A DNA stretch of 64,000 nucleotides from the NCBI GenBank assembly GCA_045110675.1, contig JBGCGJ010000029.1, forward strand, positions 1-64,000, given 5' to 3'. Under the pieces are notes generated by a model. It saw only the letters and a program-made list of their open reading frames with translations, searched no databases and had not been told where the DNA came from. The stretch comes from JBALVT01 sp045110675. GTDB taxonomy: Bacteria; Pseudomonadota; Gammaproteobacteria; Pseudomonadales; Halieaceae. A program made the position numbers and the translations under genes. Below are positions 34,579 to 43,947 of this stretch, in pieces; the first letter of the stretch is position 1; each line of letters opens with the position of its first letter.

Positions 34579-36687
34579 GGTGTCGACCGGGATTTCGGCT
34601 TCTCCAGGCGCCGTGTAGTAGCCGCTAAGGGCAAAGATATCCAGGGCACCGTCATTATTGATGTCGGCAAACTGACTACCCCAGCTCCAGCCTGCGCGTT
34701 CCACAGTGATTGCCGGTGATGCCATGCCGGAAACGTGCTCAAATGTATCTTCGGTATTTCTAAGCAGAGAATTGCCACCGGCCATCTTTACTATGCGCGG
34801 ATCGATGCCCGGTATTTGCGCAGTGATTCGCTGCCCGGCCTTGCTATACATATTTGAAACGTAGAGGTCCTGCCGGCCATCCTGATCGTAATCTCCCCAG
34901 GTGGCACCCATGCCAAACCCAATGTCTGCCGTGTTGCTCACTTCGGTCACATTGGAAAAATTTCCAGCCCCGTCGTTGCGAAACAGAACATTGGAAGCGA
35001 AGTCATTGGCGACATAGAGATCGGGGTCGCCGTCGTTATCGTAGTCGGCCCACGTCGACTGGTAAGTGTTCAGGAATAGCCGAAGTTCTGGTGTAGACTT
35101 TTCTGCTATAAACCCGCTGCCAGTATTGCGAAGGAGTAGATTCGGTGGCCCGGGTCTATTGAGATTTTCGTGACTTTCGCCACTCTCTAGCAAGGCGCTC
35201 AGGTGCTCGGTGTCTGATTCTGGCAGGTATCTCGAGTACGCATCGTGGCCTTGATGTCTGATCATATCGGATGCGTAGGTCGAGATGTAAATATCCAAAA
35301 GACCATCGCCATCGTAATCAGCTGCTGCGAGCGAGGAGGCAAAAAAGGGCAGTGGGACATCGATGTCACCTGAACGGTCAACGAAACGACCGTTGTCATT
35401 CTTTAGGTAAACACTGCGTGCCAGGGTTCTACCAATGAAAACATCGGAATCACCGTCATTGTCAAAATCGGCAAAAATTGCCGCTGAATTGAAGTCATTT
35501 AACACAAGCCCATACTGCGCAGCTCGTTCGTCAAAAGTTCCATCTCCATTATTATGGAGCAGCATGGTTGGTCCCCAGCGAGACATAAGATAGATATCAT
35601 CGAAACCATCATTGTCTATATCAACCACAGCTATGCCCGGGTGACGGTCAAAAGCTGGAATGCTAAAAAACTCATGGGGTTTAGACCTTGTTCCATCTTC
35701 ATTGCCGAGCAAAAAGTTCAGCACTAATTCCTCGTGGCGCGAGCGGCGCGCCTCAGCTAAAACCGATGGCGGCAGAACCGAATCCAAGACCTCATCAAAC
35801 AACAGTGCCTTTGATTCCTGCATTTGCAGGCTGGAAGTCTTCCACTCATTAATCCGCCAGCTTTCGAGTTGATCTATTGGTGATGAAGGAGGGCGATTCC
35901 AAACTACTTTGAGGTAGCCTTCCACTGAGGCGGGCTTCCCCGCGTCCCGGCGTGCGAGAGCATAAAATCCCACTGAAATCTCAAATTGTGTGCGCTGATC
36001 ATCAAGAAAGTGACCGGCTATTGGGTAAAACTTAGCGTGCTCAAAATACTCAACTGAATCCATTAGTGGCTGCCACAGTCTCAGATTTTCGCGTGGAATT
36101 TCTTCTAGCTGTCCGGCTACATTGAGTTCGCGCTGGGCGAGGTTGGCTGGGAAAAATCGAGGAGCCTGGGAATCGTAATCTGTGCCGCTAAGGTCGCGTA
36201 CCAACACACGATCAGAGAATAGCGACCGGCTGTCGTGGTCGGGCAGTTGAAGATTTAGGAGACTGCGCGATAGTGTTTTCTTTAGTGGTATCGTCAGATC
36301 GATCAGCAGTTCTTCACCGGTGGACATTTCCTGCCAAGCCTGGCGCAACTCGCGATCAGGATCAATGATATGCAAGGCTCTCAGGTTGCCGTACAGGCCA
36401 AAAAATAGAACTGCAACCAAACCAAAGACCACAGCGCGGTTAGCTCCAGAGCCAAATATCCCGGTGGGCCGGCGCAGTATGAACCACAATCCAATACTCG
36501 CGACTACCAGCTGCAATAACGCAATGGCAACGACACTTGCGAGTGAGTAAATATATTGATCGGCGCTGAATAGCCGTTCTAATGACCATTTGTTGAAGGC
36601 AATAGCATTCGACAGAAGTAGCAGACCAGTCAAGCGGCTTGGAACTCTGTCACTCTTTGCGTTTGGCTGCGCAGTTTGGCTGCTCAT
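34576..36687 (-). CDS. Membrane-anchored FG-GAP (CRTAC1-type) protein, part upstream of in-frame UGA
   Basis: This part has 703 residues. The N-terminus has about three membrane helices (residues 20-115, with 'FNKWSLERLF' and 'VASIGLWFILRRPTG'), then a unique region of about 220 residues. Several FG-GAP/VCBS calcium-binding repeats follow ('DIDNDGFDDIYLM', 'DFDNDGDSDVFIG', 'DYDGDGLLDIYIS', 'DYDNDGDPDLYVA', 'DYDQDGRQDLYVS', 'DINNDGALDIFAL'), forming a surface-exposed beta-propeller. The frame ends at a UGA in '...EIPVDT', yet continues without another stop into the ASPIC/UnbV and thioredoxin domains; together they make 1084 residues. The N-terminal membrane domain resembles that of the FG-GAP protein at 41503-43947. 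This is either a selenoprotein or a gene with a nonsense mutation. Confidence 0.82.
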   Translation of the reverse strand: MSSQTAQPNAKSDRVPSRLTGLLLLSNAIAFNKWSLERLFSADQYIYSLASVVAIALLQLVVASIGLWFILRRPTGIFGSGANRAVVFGLVAVLFFGLYGNLRALHIIDPDRELRQAWQEMSTGEELLIDLTIPLKKTLSRSLLNLQLPDHDSRSLFSDRVLVRDLSGTDYDSQAPRFFPANLAQRELNVAGQLEEIPRENLRLWQPLMDSVEYFEHAKFYPIAGHFLDDQRTQFEISVGFYALARRDAGKPASVEGYLKVVWNRPPSSPIDQLESWRINEWKTSSLQMQESKALLFDEVLDSVLPPSVLAEARRSRHEELVLNFLLGNEDGTRSKPHEFFSIPAFDRHPGIAVVDIDNDGFDDIYLMSRWGPTMLLHNNGDGTFDERAAQYGLVLNDFNSAAIFADFDNDGDSDVFIGRTLARSVYLKNDNGRFVDRSGDIDVPLPFFASSLAAADYDGDGLLDIYISTYASDMIRHQGHDAYSRYLPESDTEHLSALLESGESHENLNRPGPPNLLLRNTGSGFIAEKSTPELRLFLNTYQSTWADYDNDGDPDLYVANDFASNVLFRNDGAGNFSNVTEVSNTADIGFGMGATWGDYDQDGRQDLYVSNMYSKAGQRITAQIPGIDPRIVKMAGGNSLLRNTEDTFEHVSGMASPAITVERAGWSWGSQFADINNDGALDIFALSGYYTAPGEAEIPVDT

Positions 36688-37008
36688 GATTCCCGTGTAA
36701 CCTGTTAGACTATTGCGCTGAGATGATGATCTAGATTGGTCGCCACTCTAGACGACTCTTACACCGCACAACAGCATGGTGATTACGACTAGGATAAATA
36801 GAATTTTGTCGGAAATCTATCTCTAATAATGGATTAAAAAAGCGCGTCTCGCTGTACGGGGCAGCCTATGAGAGCCCCGCGCTAACCGGGGCTAAGGCGC
36901 GACATATGCGGGTGCTTGTTAGCGATCAAGGGATGACATACTCTCTTGAAATAGTTGCCCAGAGCTCACTGAAAACCCGAACACTTTTCGAGAAGGTTCA
37001 ACGATGCC
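36688..37008. other. 321-base divergent region with a perfect hairpin
   Basis: No gene. The region separates the FG-GAP gene (leftward) from the flippase gene (rightward). AGCCCCG (36873-36879) and CGGGGCT (36887-36893) form a perfect 7-bp stem with a 7-base loop, without a U-run on either strand. It could sit in the 5' leader of the flippase transcript. An overlapping frame beginning at 36906 runs into the flippase gene in another phase and looks non-coding. Confidence 0.5.
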
Positions 37009-38472
37009 GTGACCACAAACTACGAACAAAAACAGAGCGTGTCTCAGAGCCAGTTAATCATTATTTTGTCTACTGCGCTGCGGCTCGTCGCTTCACTGGC
37101 TCTGATTATGTTGATTGGCCGAGAGCTGCCACCCGCGGATTTCGGCTTTTACGCATTAGTTATGACTCTTTTCGTAATGGCCAGAGAGCTAATGGATGTC
37201 GGTTCAACCAGCCTGGCTGTGAGAGAGATAGCCTTGCAACCACAACAAGAGCGAGCTCTGTTAGAAACCTTGGTGGGAATGCGTGTCGCAGCAGGTATCG
37301 TGCTTGCAATCCCGTGCTTGCTACTGGCATTTCAGCAGGAGGATATCTATCAAAAAATAATTCTGTCTACGGTGGCGTTTTCCTTACCGTTTCTCGCTTA
37401 TGGCGCGCTGGGAGTTGTTTATCAGCTGCGGCAAAATTTGCGCCCGCCTTCGACCATTGTACTCGCGCTACAGTACGGGCTATTGCTAACGTGTTTTTTG
37501 CTTTATGTGTTACATGCCCCGGTTTGGGCTTATCCCGCCGCATTGGTCGCAAGAGAGCTACTAGGCCTCTTGTGGCTAAAAGTTCTCGCCGGAAACACGC
37601 TGGGCTATGGAATCACGCCTCAGTTCGGTTTGGAAAAGATACGCGACTTTTTGCGCAAAGCTGTAGTAGTTGGCATCGCGGCCGCAATGTATAACCTCTA
37701 CTTTTATATCGGTCCGTTGCTTATTTGGTTTTTGCGTCCTGCTGCCGAGATGGGAGCTTACTCATCAGCTTTTAGACCGATAAGTCAGCTGCTTTCGTTT
37801 CCGTTGATGTTGATGTTGCCCCTTCTTCCCGTTCTGACTCAATTTTCGAAAACTGACCCCGCGGCTCTTCGAAGACAGGCGTCTAGTTTTTTGCCGCTGG
37901 CCATTGGATCAGGCGCAATCGCTGCAGTCAGCGGGTGGGCTTCAAGCGCTGACGCACTGTTTGTTCTTTATGGCGAAAATTATATTGAGGGCTCTCTATC
38001 TGCAGTAGTCACTTTAAAGGTTTTATCGGTGTCCGTAGCGTTCTCCATGGCCACGGCCGTAGTAATCATGTTCCTGCTGGCTCAGGGACTTGAAAAATTG
38101 CTGGTGCTGATTTGCCTGGCCGGACTAATCGTGAATCTCGTATGTAATGTATCCCTTCTGCCTGCGTATGGCTTTCCCGCGGCTGCGGTGGCAACGCTTA
38201 CGACTGAAATATGCGTTTTTCTCTTTGGCATTGGCACTATGGTCCATCTGAAGGTTTGGAACGTGTCCTGGCCGTCCCTGCTGGTAAGTTTTCTTCCCGC
38301 GCTTGCGCTGGCAGTTGCCTTATACATGCTACCTCTCGGATTCGGCATGCCAAAGCTAATTGCTGTCTTGATTTTTTCGGCAATTGCGATACTGATCATG
38401 CTGCATTTGCCGAGTACCAAAAAAGGTCGCGATGAGCTTTCTCGCCAAGCTGTGAAGGCCGTCACAAGTTGA
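37009..38472 (+). CDS. Oligosaccharide flippase (Wzx-like, MOP superfamily)
   Basis: A 487-residue inner-membrane protein with about 12-14 hydrophobic helices. The N-terminal 'LIIILSTALRLVASLALIMLIGRELPPADFGFYALVMTLF' is the usual start of polysaccharide biosynthesis exporters; 'GENYIEGSLSAVVTLKVLSVS' is a typical mid-protein segment. Such proteins flip undecaprenyl-linked oligosaccharides to the periplasm. A second flippase is at 49753-51189, so the region may make two glycans, or one copy may be specialised. The GTG start at 37009 is the only reasonable one. Confidence 0.87.
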   Translation: MTTNYEQKQSVSQSQLIIILSTALRLVASLALIMLIGRELPPADFGFYALVMTLFVMARELMDVGSTSLAVREIALQPQQERALLETLVGMRVAAGIVLAIPCLLLAFQQEDIYQKIILSTVAFSLPFLAYGALGVVYQLRQNLRPPSTIVLALQYGLLLTCFLLYVLHAPVWAYPAALVARELLGLLWLKVLAGNTLGYGITPQFGLEKIRDFLRKAVVVGIAAAMYNLYFYIGPLLIWFLRPAAEMGAYSSAFRPISQLLSFPLMLMLPLLPVLTQFSKTDPAALRRQASSFLPLAIGSGAIAAVSGWASSADALFVLYGENYIEGSLSAVVTLKVLSVSVAFSMATAVVIMFLLAQGLEKLLVLICLAGLIVNLVCNVSLLPAYGFPAAAVATLTTEICVFLFGIGTMVHLKVWNVSWPSLLVSFLPALALAVALYMLPLGFGMPKLIAVLIFSAIAILIMLHLPSTKKGRDELSRQAVKAVTS

Positions 38473-38650
38473 TGAAAGATTCGCAGCTGACCCAAGCAAT
38501 AAGTTTGATAACAAAGGAAATTGGAGTGTATTTGGACTAAAATGGCACTGTTGGATAACTAAAATGCGCTAGACTTGATGAATTGTTGATGTAGCAATTC
38601 CACTTTGTTTATCACAGCAAACCCGATTGTTTTGATTAGAGCAAAAAAAT

Positions 38651-40501
38651 ATGAATCGATTCCGCATACGCTTACTGCTCTTTTGCTTGCTCCCTCTTCC
38701 GTTTTCTCACGCTTCAGCTCAGAGCACCATCTCTGGCCAGGACTTCTACAGTCCGATTGTTGAATGGCAGCAAGCCTCCGGGCGAGAAGTTACCCCTATT
38801 CACGCCGCGCTTTTACCCACCGGCGAAGTGCTTTTTGTCAGTTATTTCAAATTTTTTGCGAATCCAGAATTAGATCTCACCACACCGGGATTGATACCGG
38901 AGTTTTCGTTTGTTATGGATCCCAGCCCGGTTTATACCGAACCTCCTGCGACCAGAATGATCGTGCCCGAGGTTACGCCGCTGCCTTCCAGTCCCGTCAT
39001 TGATCAAACTACTAATACAGCGGAATTTAGAAGCCTGATATGCGGCGGCCACTCTTTGATGGCGGATGGCAGTTTGTTTTTTGCCAGTGGCGCGGATGTT
39101 TCCATAGATTTAGACCTCTACTTCGACGGGCAGCTGTTGGATAGTTTGGTGGTCGATGGCCTAACGGAGTCGCTTAGCTACGACCCATTTTCAAGAAGCT
39201 GGGTTCAAAACCCGGATACGATTGTGAAAGGGCCACAATTGGACACTCCTGCTCGATGGTATGCCACGGTTACCCGCTTGGCCGATTCTAGAATGCTGGT
39301 GACTGGCGGATATGAGAAAGTTCTCCCTGAGTTCTCCTATAACAACAGTGTTGAAATTTTCGAGCCAGACACAAATGCTTGGACGGTTGTCTCCGATCTT
39401 AATGATACCCCTCCTGGAATTGAAAACCCGGACTATACGCACGTGTTTCAGTATCCCTCAGATTTCAATTATGTTGAGCCGAATTCGGGGAATACTGTCA
39501 ATCTCGATCTGGTGTTAATGATTGGAGGTTCTGCGGAGCCGCTGTTCCTAATGATGGATGGGCCCAATAAAATTTGGCACCATACGCAACAGTTTCGCCC
39601 GGGCGCCAAAGAGTTTATCGACGCATCTGCGCCGAAAACTGTATTCCCCAATCACGGTTCTTCCACCGCAATGCTGCCCCTTCGATTACCAGAATCTAGC
39701 TGGGGATATACTAATGGTAGCCTCATGAATGTCGGCGGCGCGCACATGACACCGATGGAAGGCAATATCGATGTTTTCGATCCTGGATTAAATGCCTGGC
39801 TACCTTCCGTTCCGATGGGAGGCCTTCGCCATCATGCATCGACCGTGATTCTGCCCGATGGTCGCATACTCATTTTGGGTGGGCACGATGATATGAGCGC
39901 CGTTAAACAGACTGGATTGGCGCAGTATGTAGATCCAAAGAACAATTTCGAAGTCTCTAATGGTCTGGCAGTAATGCCCGAAACACGCGGTTATCACACC
40001 GTTGCTCTGTTGCTGCCAGATGGCCGTGTGTTGCTCGGCGGAGGAAATCCGGCCGGCCAGGACGGTTACGAGTTACCCAATTTCCGCTATTACTATCCCG
40101 ACTATATGTTTGAACCTCGCCCGCAACTATCATACGTACAAGATACGATGCAGTTGACTAATTACTCTATCTTTTTTGTTCCACACCTAACCAATGTCGA
40201 TGAAGCAACGCTCATTGGCCTTGGATCAATGACACACTCTTTCGATATGAGTCAAAGAAGTATTCAACTCCGAATGTTGGAGTTCAATATTACGATAAAG
40301 TTGGAATCCGGCTCATGGGTGCAAGTGGGGCCTGAGCAGTGTGTTGATGATCCCTTGGCCTGCTTCGATGTACTTGCTGTGCAAACCCCTGATACGGCCG
40401 AAATCGCGCCGCCGGGATACTATATGTTTTCTATTCTCGACGAAAACCGGATTCCTTCGGTATCGAAAATTGTAAAGCTTGTAGAAGCTTCAGGTTCTTG
40501 A
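38651..40501 (+). CDS. Galactose-oxidase/GlxA-type copper radical oxidase
   Basis: A 616-residue exported protein (signal peptide: LLLFCLLPLPFSHASA) with a kelch seven-bladed propeller and a C-terminal early-set domain (DUF1929). All residues expected for a mononuclear copper radical site can be matched: Cys131 (LICGGH) and Tyr204 (ARWYATV) for the thioether cofactor, Tyr448-His449 (RGYHTVALLLPDGRV) and His529 (GSMTHSFDMSQR) as copper ligands. Family members oxidise primary alcohols such as galactose C6, or aldehydes, to make H2O2. In Streptomyces the relative GlxA works with a cellulose-synthase-like enzyme in surface glycan deposition. Here it sits among exopolysaccharide genes, so it may modify the polymer. 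It has its own upstream gap of 178 bases. Confidence 0.85.
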   Translation: MNRFRIRLLLFCLLPLPFSHASAQSTISGQDFYSPIVEWQQASGREVTPIHAALLPTGEVLFVSYFKFFANPELDLTTPGLIPEFSFVMDPSPVYTEPPATRMIVPEVTPLPSSPVIDQTTNTAEFRSLICGGHSLMADGSLFFASGADVSIDLDLYFDGQLLDSLVVDGLTESLSYDPFSRSWVQNPDTIVKGPQLDTPARWYATVTRLADSRMLVTGGYEKVLPEFSYNNSVEIFEPDTNAWTVVSDLNDTPPGIENPDYTHVFQYPSDFNYVEPNSGNTVNLDLVLMIGGSAEPLFLMMDGPNKIWHHTQQFRPGAKEFIDASAPKTVFPNHGSSTAMLPLRLPESSWGYTNGSLMNVGGAHMTPMEGNIDVFDPGLNAWLPSVPMGGLRHHASTVILPDGRILILGGHDDMSAVKQTGLAQYVDPKNNFEVSNGLAVMPETRGYHTVALLLPDGRVLLGGGNPAGQDGYELPNFRYYYPDYMFEPRPQLSYVQDTMQLTNYSIFFVPHLTNVDEATLIGLGSMTHSFDMSQRSIQLRMLEFNITIKLESGSWVQVGPEQCVDDPLACFDVLAVQTPDTAEIAPPGYYMFSILDENRIPSVSKIVKLVEASGS

Positions 40502-40527
40502 TCTCAATCAGGTCCCCTAGGTAGTAC

Positions 40528-41499
40528 TCAGTCCGCTCTCGCTCTTAAAGGCGCTTTCTCGAAAGCTGAATGGCTGCTGCTTGAGAACAGTTTGCGTACG
40601 TTACGCCATGCCACTGTAAATGGTCTTGAAGCCAGATAGGGTAGAGATCCCTTTGATAAGATTCGAACCAGTCCACCCCAAACGGCCGTTCCAGTTATGA
40701 TCTCCAGCACACCTATGTTGCTGTTATGAACCTGCCTGCGATATTTCGCCAGGGGCGCATCAAGTAGTGGTTCGCAGATATCAAGAACCTCAAGAATTTC
40801 GCTATGCACGGTAATTTTGGACGCTCCTGAGTGCGATATGCTCTCTCGGTGTTTTCTATACCAACAACAGACTTCGGATGTTGAGGCGGCGAAATAATTG
40901 CGCGCTACCATGACTATATAAAAATAGTCAGATATGAGTATGACACTCGGTGGAATACCTCCGATGTCGAGCACGGCGGACCTGCGCAGTGCAACCGAGC
41001 TATAGGAAATGAATGAGGGCATATCTATCAGCTCTCGAAATACGTTACCTTGGGGGAGATTGTCGCGGCTGTGCCATCGGTCGAAGGGCTCGATTTTTCC
41101 AGACGCGTAAAACTGCAGTGTCCAGCCATAGACAATTCCGAGTTTCCCTGATTTATCCTGATCGATGGCCTCACTTTGCAGCGCAAGCTTGTTCGGGGTC
41201 CAGACATCGTCGTGGTCGAGGAAAGCGAGCCAATCGCCTTTAGCCAAATGTACGACTAAATTTCGTGCGGGTCCGACCGTAGTGTGTTCTGGTGCGCAGT
41301 AGTAGTGTATTCGATTATCATCCAACGCCTGGCAAATTGCTGCGGTATTATCCGTAGATTGATTGTCCCAGATAATAAGCTCCCAGTCCGTATAGGTTTG
41401 AGCCAGCACGCTTTCGAGTGCTTCGCCTATATACTTTTCGCCGTTGTATGCATTAATAATGACGGAAAATTTTGGTGCTTTTGGTGACTTATTCGGCAT
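40528..41499 (-). CDS. Family 2 glycosyltransferase
   Basis: A 323-residue GT-A enzyme. 'FSVIINAYNGEKYIGEALESVLAQTYTDWELIIWDNQSTDNT' is the classic N-terminus and 'WLAFLDHDDVWTPNKL' contains the D-x-D site. No membrane helix is needed for its role; a hydrophobic stretch near residue 255 may attach it to the membrane. The start codon lies 3 bases after the stop of the FG-GAP protein gene at 41503, so the two are translationally coupled. The sugar donor is unknown. Confidence 0.87.
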   Translation of the reverse strand: MPNKSPKAPKFSVIINAYNGEKYIGEALESVLAQTYTDWELIIWDNQSTDNTAAICQALDDNRIHYYCAPEHTTVGPARNLVVHLAKGDWLAFLDHDDVWTPNKLALQSEAIDQDKSGKLGIVYGWTLQFYASGKIEPFDRWHSRDNLPQGNVFRELIDMPSFISYSSVALRRSAVLDIGGIPPSVILISDYFYIVMVARNYFAASTSEVCCWYRKHRESISHSGASKITVHSEILEVLDICEPLLDAPLAKYRRQVHNSNIGVLEIITGTAVWGGLVRILSKGSLPYLASRPFTVAWRNVRKLFSSSSHSAFEKAPLRARAD

Positions 41500-41502
41500 G
41501 CT

Positions 41503-43947
41503 TCATTCCAAACCTCTGCTGATGATTGCCGGGGTATCGCTATCTTCTCGGATTGAAATGATACGATTCATCTGAATATCTTCGAAGGTTTGAGTCAAAC
41601 CCGTTACAGGCCAGTAAATCTCGAGCCGTTCGATGGCAGTCGCTGCGCCTAATCCAATCTCTTGTTGCAGGCTGGATGCGCCGAAACTGCCGCCGGTACC
41701 GACAGCGATGTAAATGTTTCGCTTTCCTTGTGCGTTTCGGGCGGTGAGGGAAATACGCGCGCCGATTGCAGCGGCATTGGAGCGCACACCGCGCAGGCGC
41801 AGCGTAATCCAGTTGTTTCCATGGCCGGGGTTGCGAAACAGCACGTTCTGATAGGCATCTCCTCGATACCAGCCGCCCATTTGCGCATAGATGTCCTGGT
41901 CCCCGTCATTGTCGAGGTCACCAAATGCAATACCATGGCCTTTCTGCAAGTGGCCAAAACCACCCGAGCTTGTCACGTCCTGAAAGTTCCTGCCCTTGTC
42001 CGAACGAAACATACGATTGGGCATTAAGGCTCGATAGTTGGGATCTCCGGTTCCGAGGTAAAGGTCGAGGTAACCATCGTTATCCAGGTCGCCAAAATTG
42101 GCTCCCATCACAAACCTGGCTCGATCGAGTGACATGTCACTCGTTACATCGGTAAAGGTACCATCCTGGTTGTTGTGATATAACCGAGGTGTGGGGCTGC
42201 TACTCGCGGGTAGTTGCAAATATTCTGCGGCGACGTCGCCCAGGTAGCGATGTGATGGAGCCAGCAGCGGTGGTGGATCGCTCTCCCGAGGCGCTGAGCC
42301 AAAACCCGCCACAAAGAGATCCTGCCACCCGTCGTTGTCGTAGTCGAAAAACCACGTGGGGAAACTGTACCGTGGTTTTGCCACCCCGGCGACAAGCGTT
42401 ACATCTTTAAACAAGCGTTTTGAGCCTTTACCGCTACCGTTGTGGAAAAGCAAGTTGGGCTGGCCTTGACGCGAAATGTAGAGATCGGGGTAACCGTCGT
42501 TGTCATAGTCTTCCCAGGCTGCGCCCTTCACCATGCCAGAAATATTTAGGCCGACTGTTCCGGAAACTTCTTCAAAAGTACCCCGATTGTTGCGATAGAG
42601 TTGAACCGGATGTGGATCTCCAGGCTGGCTCTCGTTGCCCAAAAATATATCCACCCAGCCGTCGTTATCGAAATCGGCCCATGTCGCCACCTGCGTTGGA
42701 TGAAAAGATAATAGGCCGGACTCTTCAGTGACATCGGTGAAGGTTCCATCGCCATTGTTGCGTAGTAAGGAGTTTGGAGCATCTCCATTTCCGGGCATGA
42801 AACCACGCCAAGCTCCGCGCGCTACTAGAACATCGATAGCTCCGTCATTGTCATAATCGGCCTGTGCCAGATTGAGTCCACCTGTCTGGCCCGAAAGTCC
42901 AGCTGCATGGGTGCGATCTGAGAAGGTTCCATCGCCCTGATTTTGGAAATAGTTGAGGTTCTCATGATGACCGGTGGAAGAAGTGAAAATGTCGAGTAAT
43001 CCATCTCCATTGAAATCTTCGACGATGCTGCCTCCTGCCATTGTCCGCACTGCGACACCCAATTGCGGTGCTACATCCTTGAAGCGCCCGATGTCGAATT
43101 CAGATTGAAAAGCTGATGGCGGAATTAGCCATTGCTTCGGTACCTCTTGAGGGTATTTTCCTAGCGTCATATATGCGATGTTGAGTAGCCAACGAGAATT
43201 CAGATCACGCGGCTTTTCCGACAAAGTCGCCTTCAACTCAGTTATTGCGGAGGTCGACCCAGTGGGATCTACATGCACGCCGGAACTACGGATAGGAAAG
43301 ATGCAAACGTCGGCCGAGTGCCTTTCGATACAGTTAGCTTGCTCACCCCTGCGCAAGTGAGCGATCGCCAGCCAATCTCGTATTACGCTATGCTGCTTCT
43401 TTTCTCCTTCTTTGCCGGCTGATTCGCGCATTAGTTGTCGAAACACATCGATTGCCGCCAGTGTGCGACCCTCCTCGAGCAATGCGACGCCGTGGTTAAA
43501 GCGCAGCGAAACCGAATTGGAGAAAATGGGCAGCCTAAGCAGCCGCCGGTATTTTTCGATGCCCACCTCATTGGGATACATCCAGGATTGCTCTTCCAGC
43601 AGGCGGAGACGCTCCACCATGGGAACCCCGGGAGCCTTCCAGGGTTTGGGTGACCAGGCCAGATAAGAGCCGTAGACGCCTATTGACGAGGCCGTTGTCA
43701 GCAGTGCGCCGATGAGCAGAATAGGGAGGCTAGCCTTCAACTCAGGCCTTCGTATTAGCAGCCACATTGCCAATACAAGACAGGACGTCTGACAAAGTGC
43801 GATTGCAGCGATGCTGGCCGCGCCCTGTAGTTGCTTGTCGGGAACGATGAGTTGTTCGATTGACCAGACGTTAAAAGATGCAGCGACGATAAGCACCAGG
43901 AAACCGAGTACCAGGGCAGCAATGCCAGTTTCGGTTCGCGTCGACAT
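41503..43947 (-). CDS. Membrane-anchored FG-GAP/ASPIC-UnbV (CRTAC1-type) protein
   Basis: An 814-residue protein. The N-terminus has about three membrane helices (residues 10-100), including 'FNVWSIEQLIVPDKQ' and 'AMWLLIRRPELKAS', clearly similar to the other FG-GAP protein at 34576-36687. A TPR-like helical region (residues 110-260) follows, then about ten FG-GAP/VCBS repeats ('DFNGDGLLDIFTS', 'DYDNDGAIDVLVA', 'DFDNDGWVDIFLG', 'DYDNDGYPDLYIS' and so on) and a C-terminal ASPIC/UnbV module ('NNWITLRLRGVRSNAAAIGARI'). No thioredoxin domain and no in-frame UGA. It probably projects into the periplasm and may bind calcium and glycans. It is co-transcribed with the glycosyltransferase. Confidence 0.86.
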   Translation of the reverse strand: MSTRTETGIAALVLGFLVLIVAASFNVWSIEQLIVPDKQLQGAASIAAIALCQTSCLVLAMWLLIRRPELKASLPILLIGALLTTASSIGVYGSYLAWSPKPWKAPGVPMVERLRLLEEQSWMYPNEVGIEKYRRLLRLPIFSNSVSLRFNHGVALLEEGRTLAAIDVFRQLMRESAGKEGEKKQHSVIRDWLAIAHLRRGEQANCIERHSADVCIFPIRSSGVHVDPTGSTSAITELKATLSEKPRDLNSRWLLNIAYMTLGKYPQEVPKQWLIPPSAFQSEFDIGRFKDVAPQLGVAVRTMAGGSIVEDFNGDGLLDIFTSSTGHHENLNYFQNQGDGTFSDRTHAAGLSGQTGGLNLAQADYDNDGAIDVLVARGAWRGFMPGNGDAPNSLLRNNGDGTFTDVTEESGLLSFHPTQVATWADFDNDGWVDIFLGNESQPGDPHPVQLYRNNRGTFEEVSGTVGLNISGMVKGAAWEDYDNDGYPDLYISRQGQPNLLFHNGSGKGSKRLFKDVTLVAGVAKPRYSFPTWFFDYDNDGWQDLFVAGFGSAPRESDPPPLLAPSHRYLGDVAAEYLQLPASSSPTPRLYHNNQDGTFTDVTSDMSLDRARFVMGANFGDLDNDGYLDLYLGTGDPNYRALMPNRMFRSDKGRNFQDVTSSGGFGHLQKGHGIAFGDLDNDGDQDIYAQMGGWYRGDAYQNVLFRNPGHGNNWITLRLRGVRSNAAAIGARISLTARNAQGKRNIYIAVGTGGSFGASSLQQEIGLGAATAIERLEIYWPVTGLTQTFEDIQMNRIISIREDSDTPAIISRGLE

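Noticed and set aside
36906..37694. 262-codon open frame upstream of and overlapping the flippase gene
   Set aside because: It overlaps the flippase frame for most of its length, has no recognisable domain and an Arg/Cys/Ser-rich composition typical of an off-frame translation. The flippase is clearly real.
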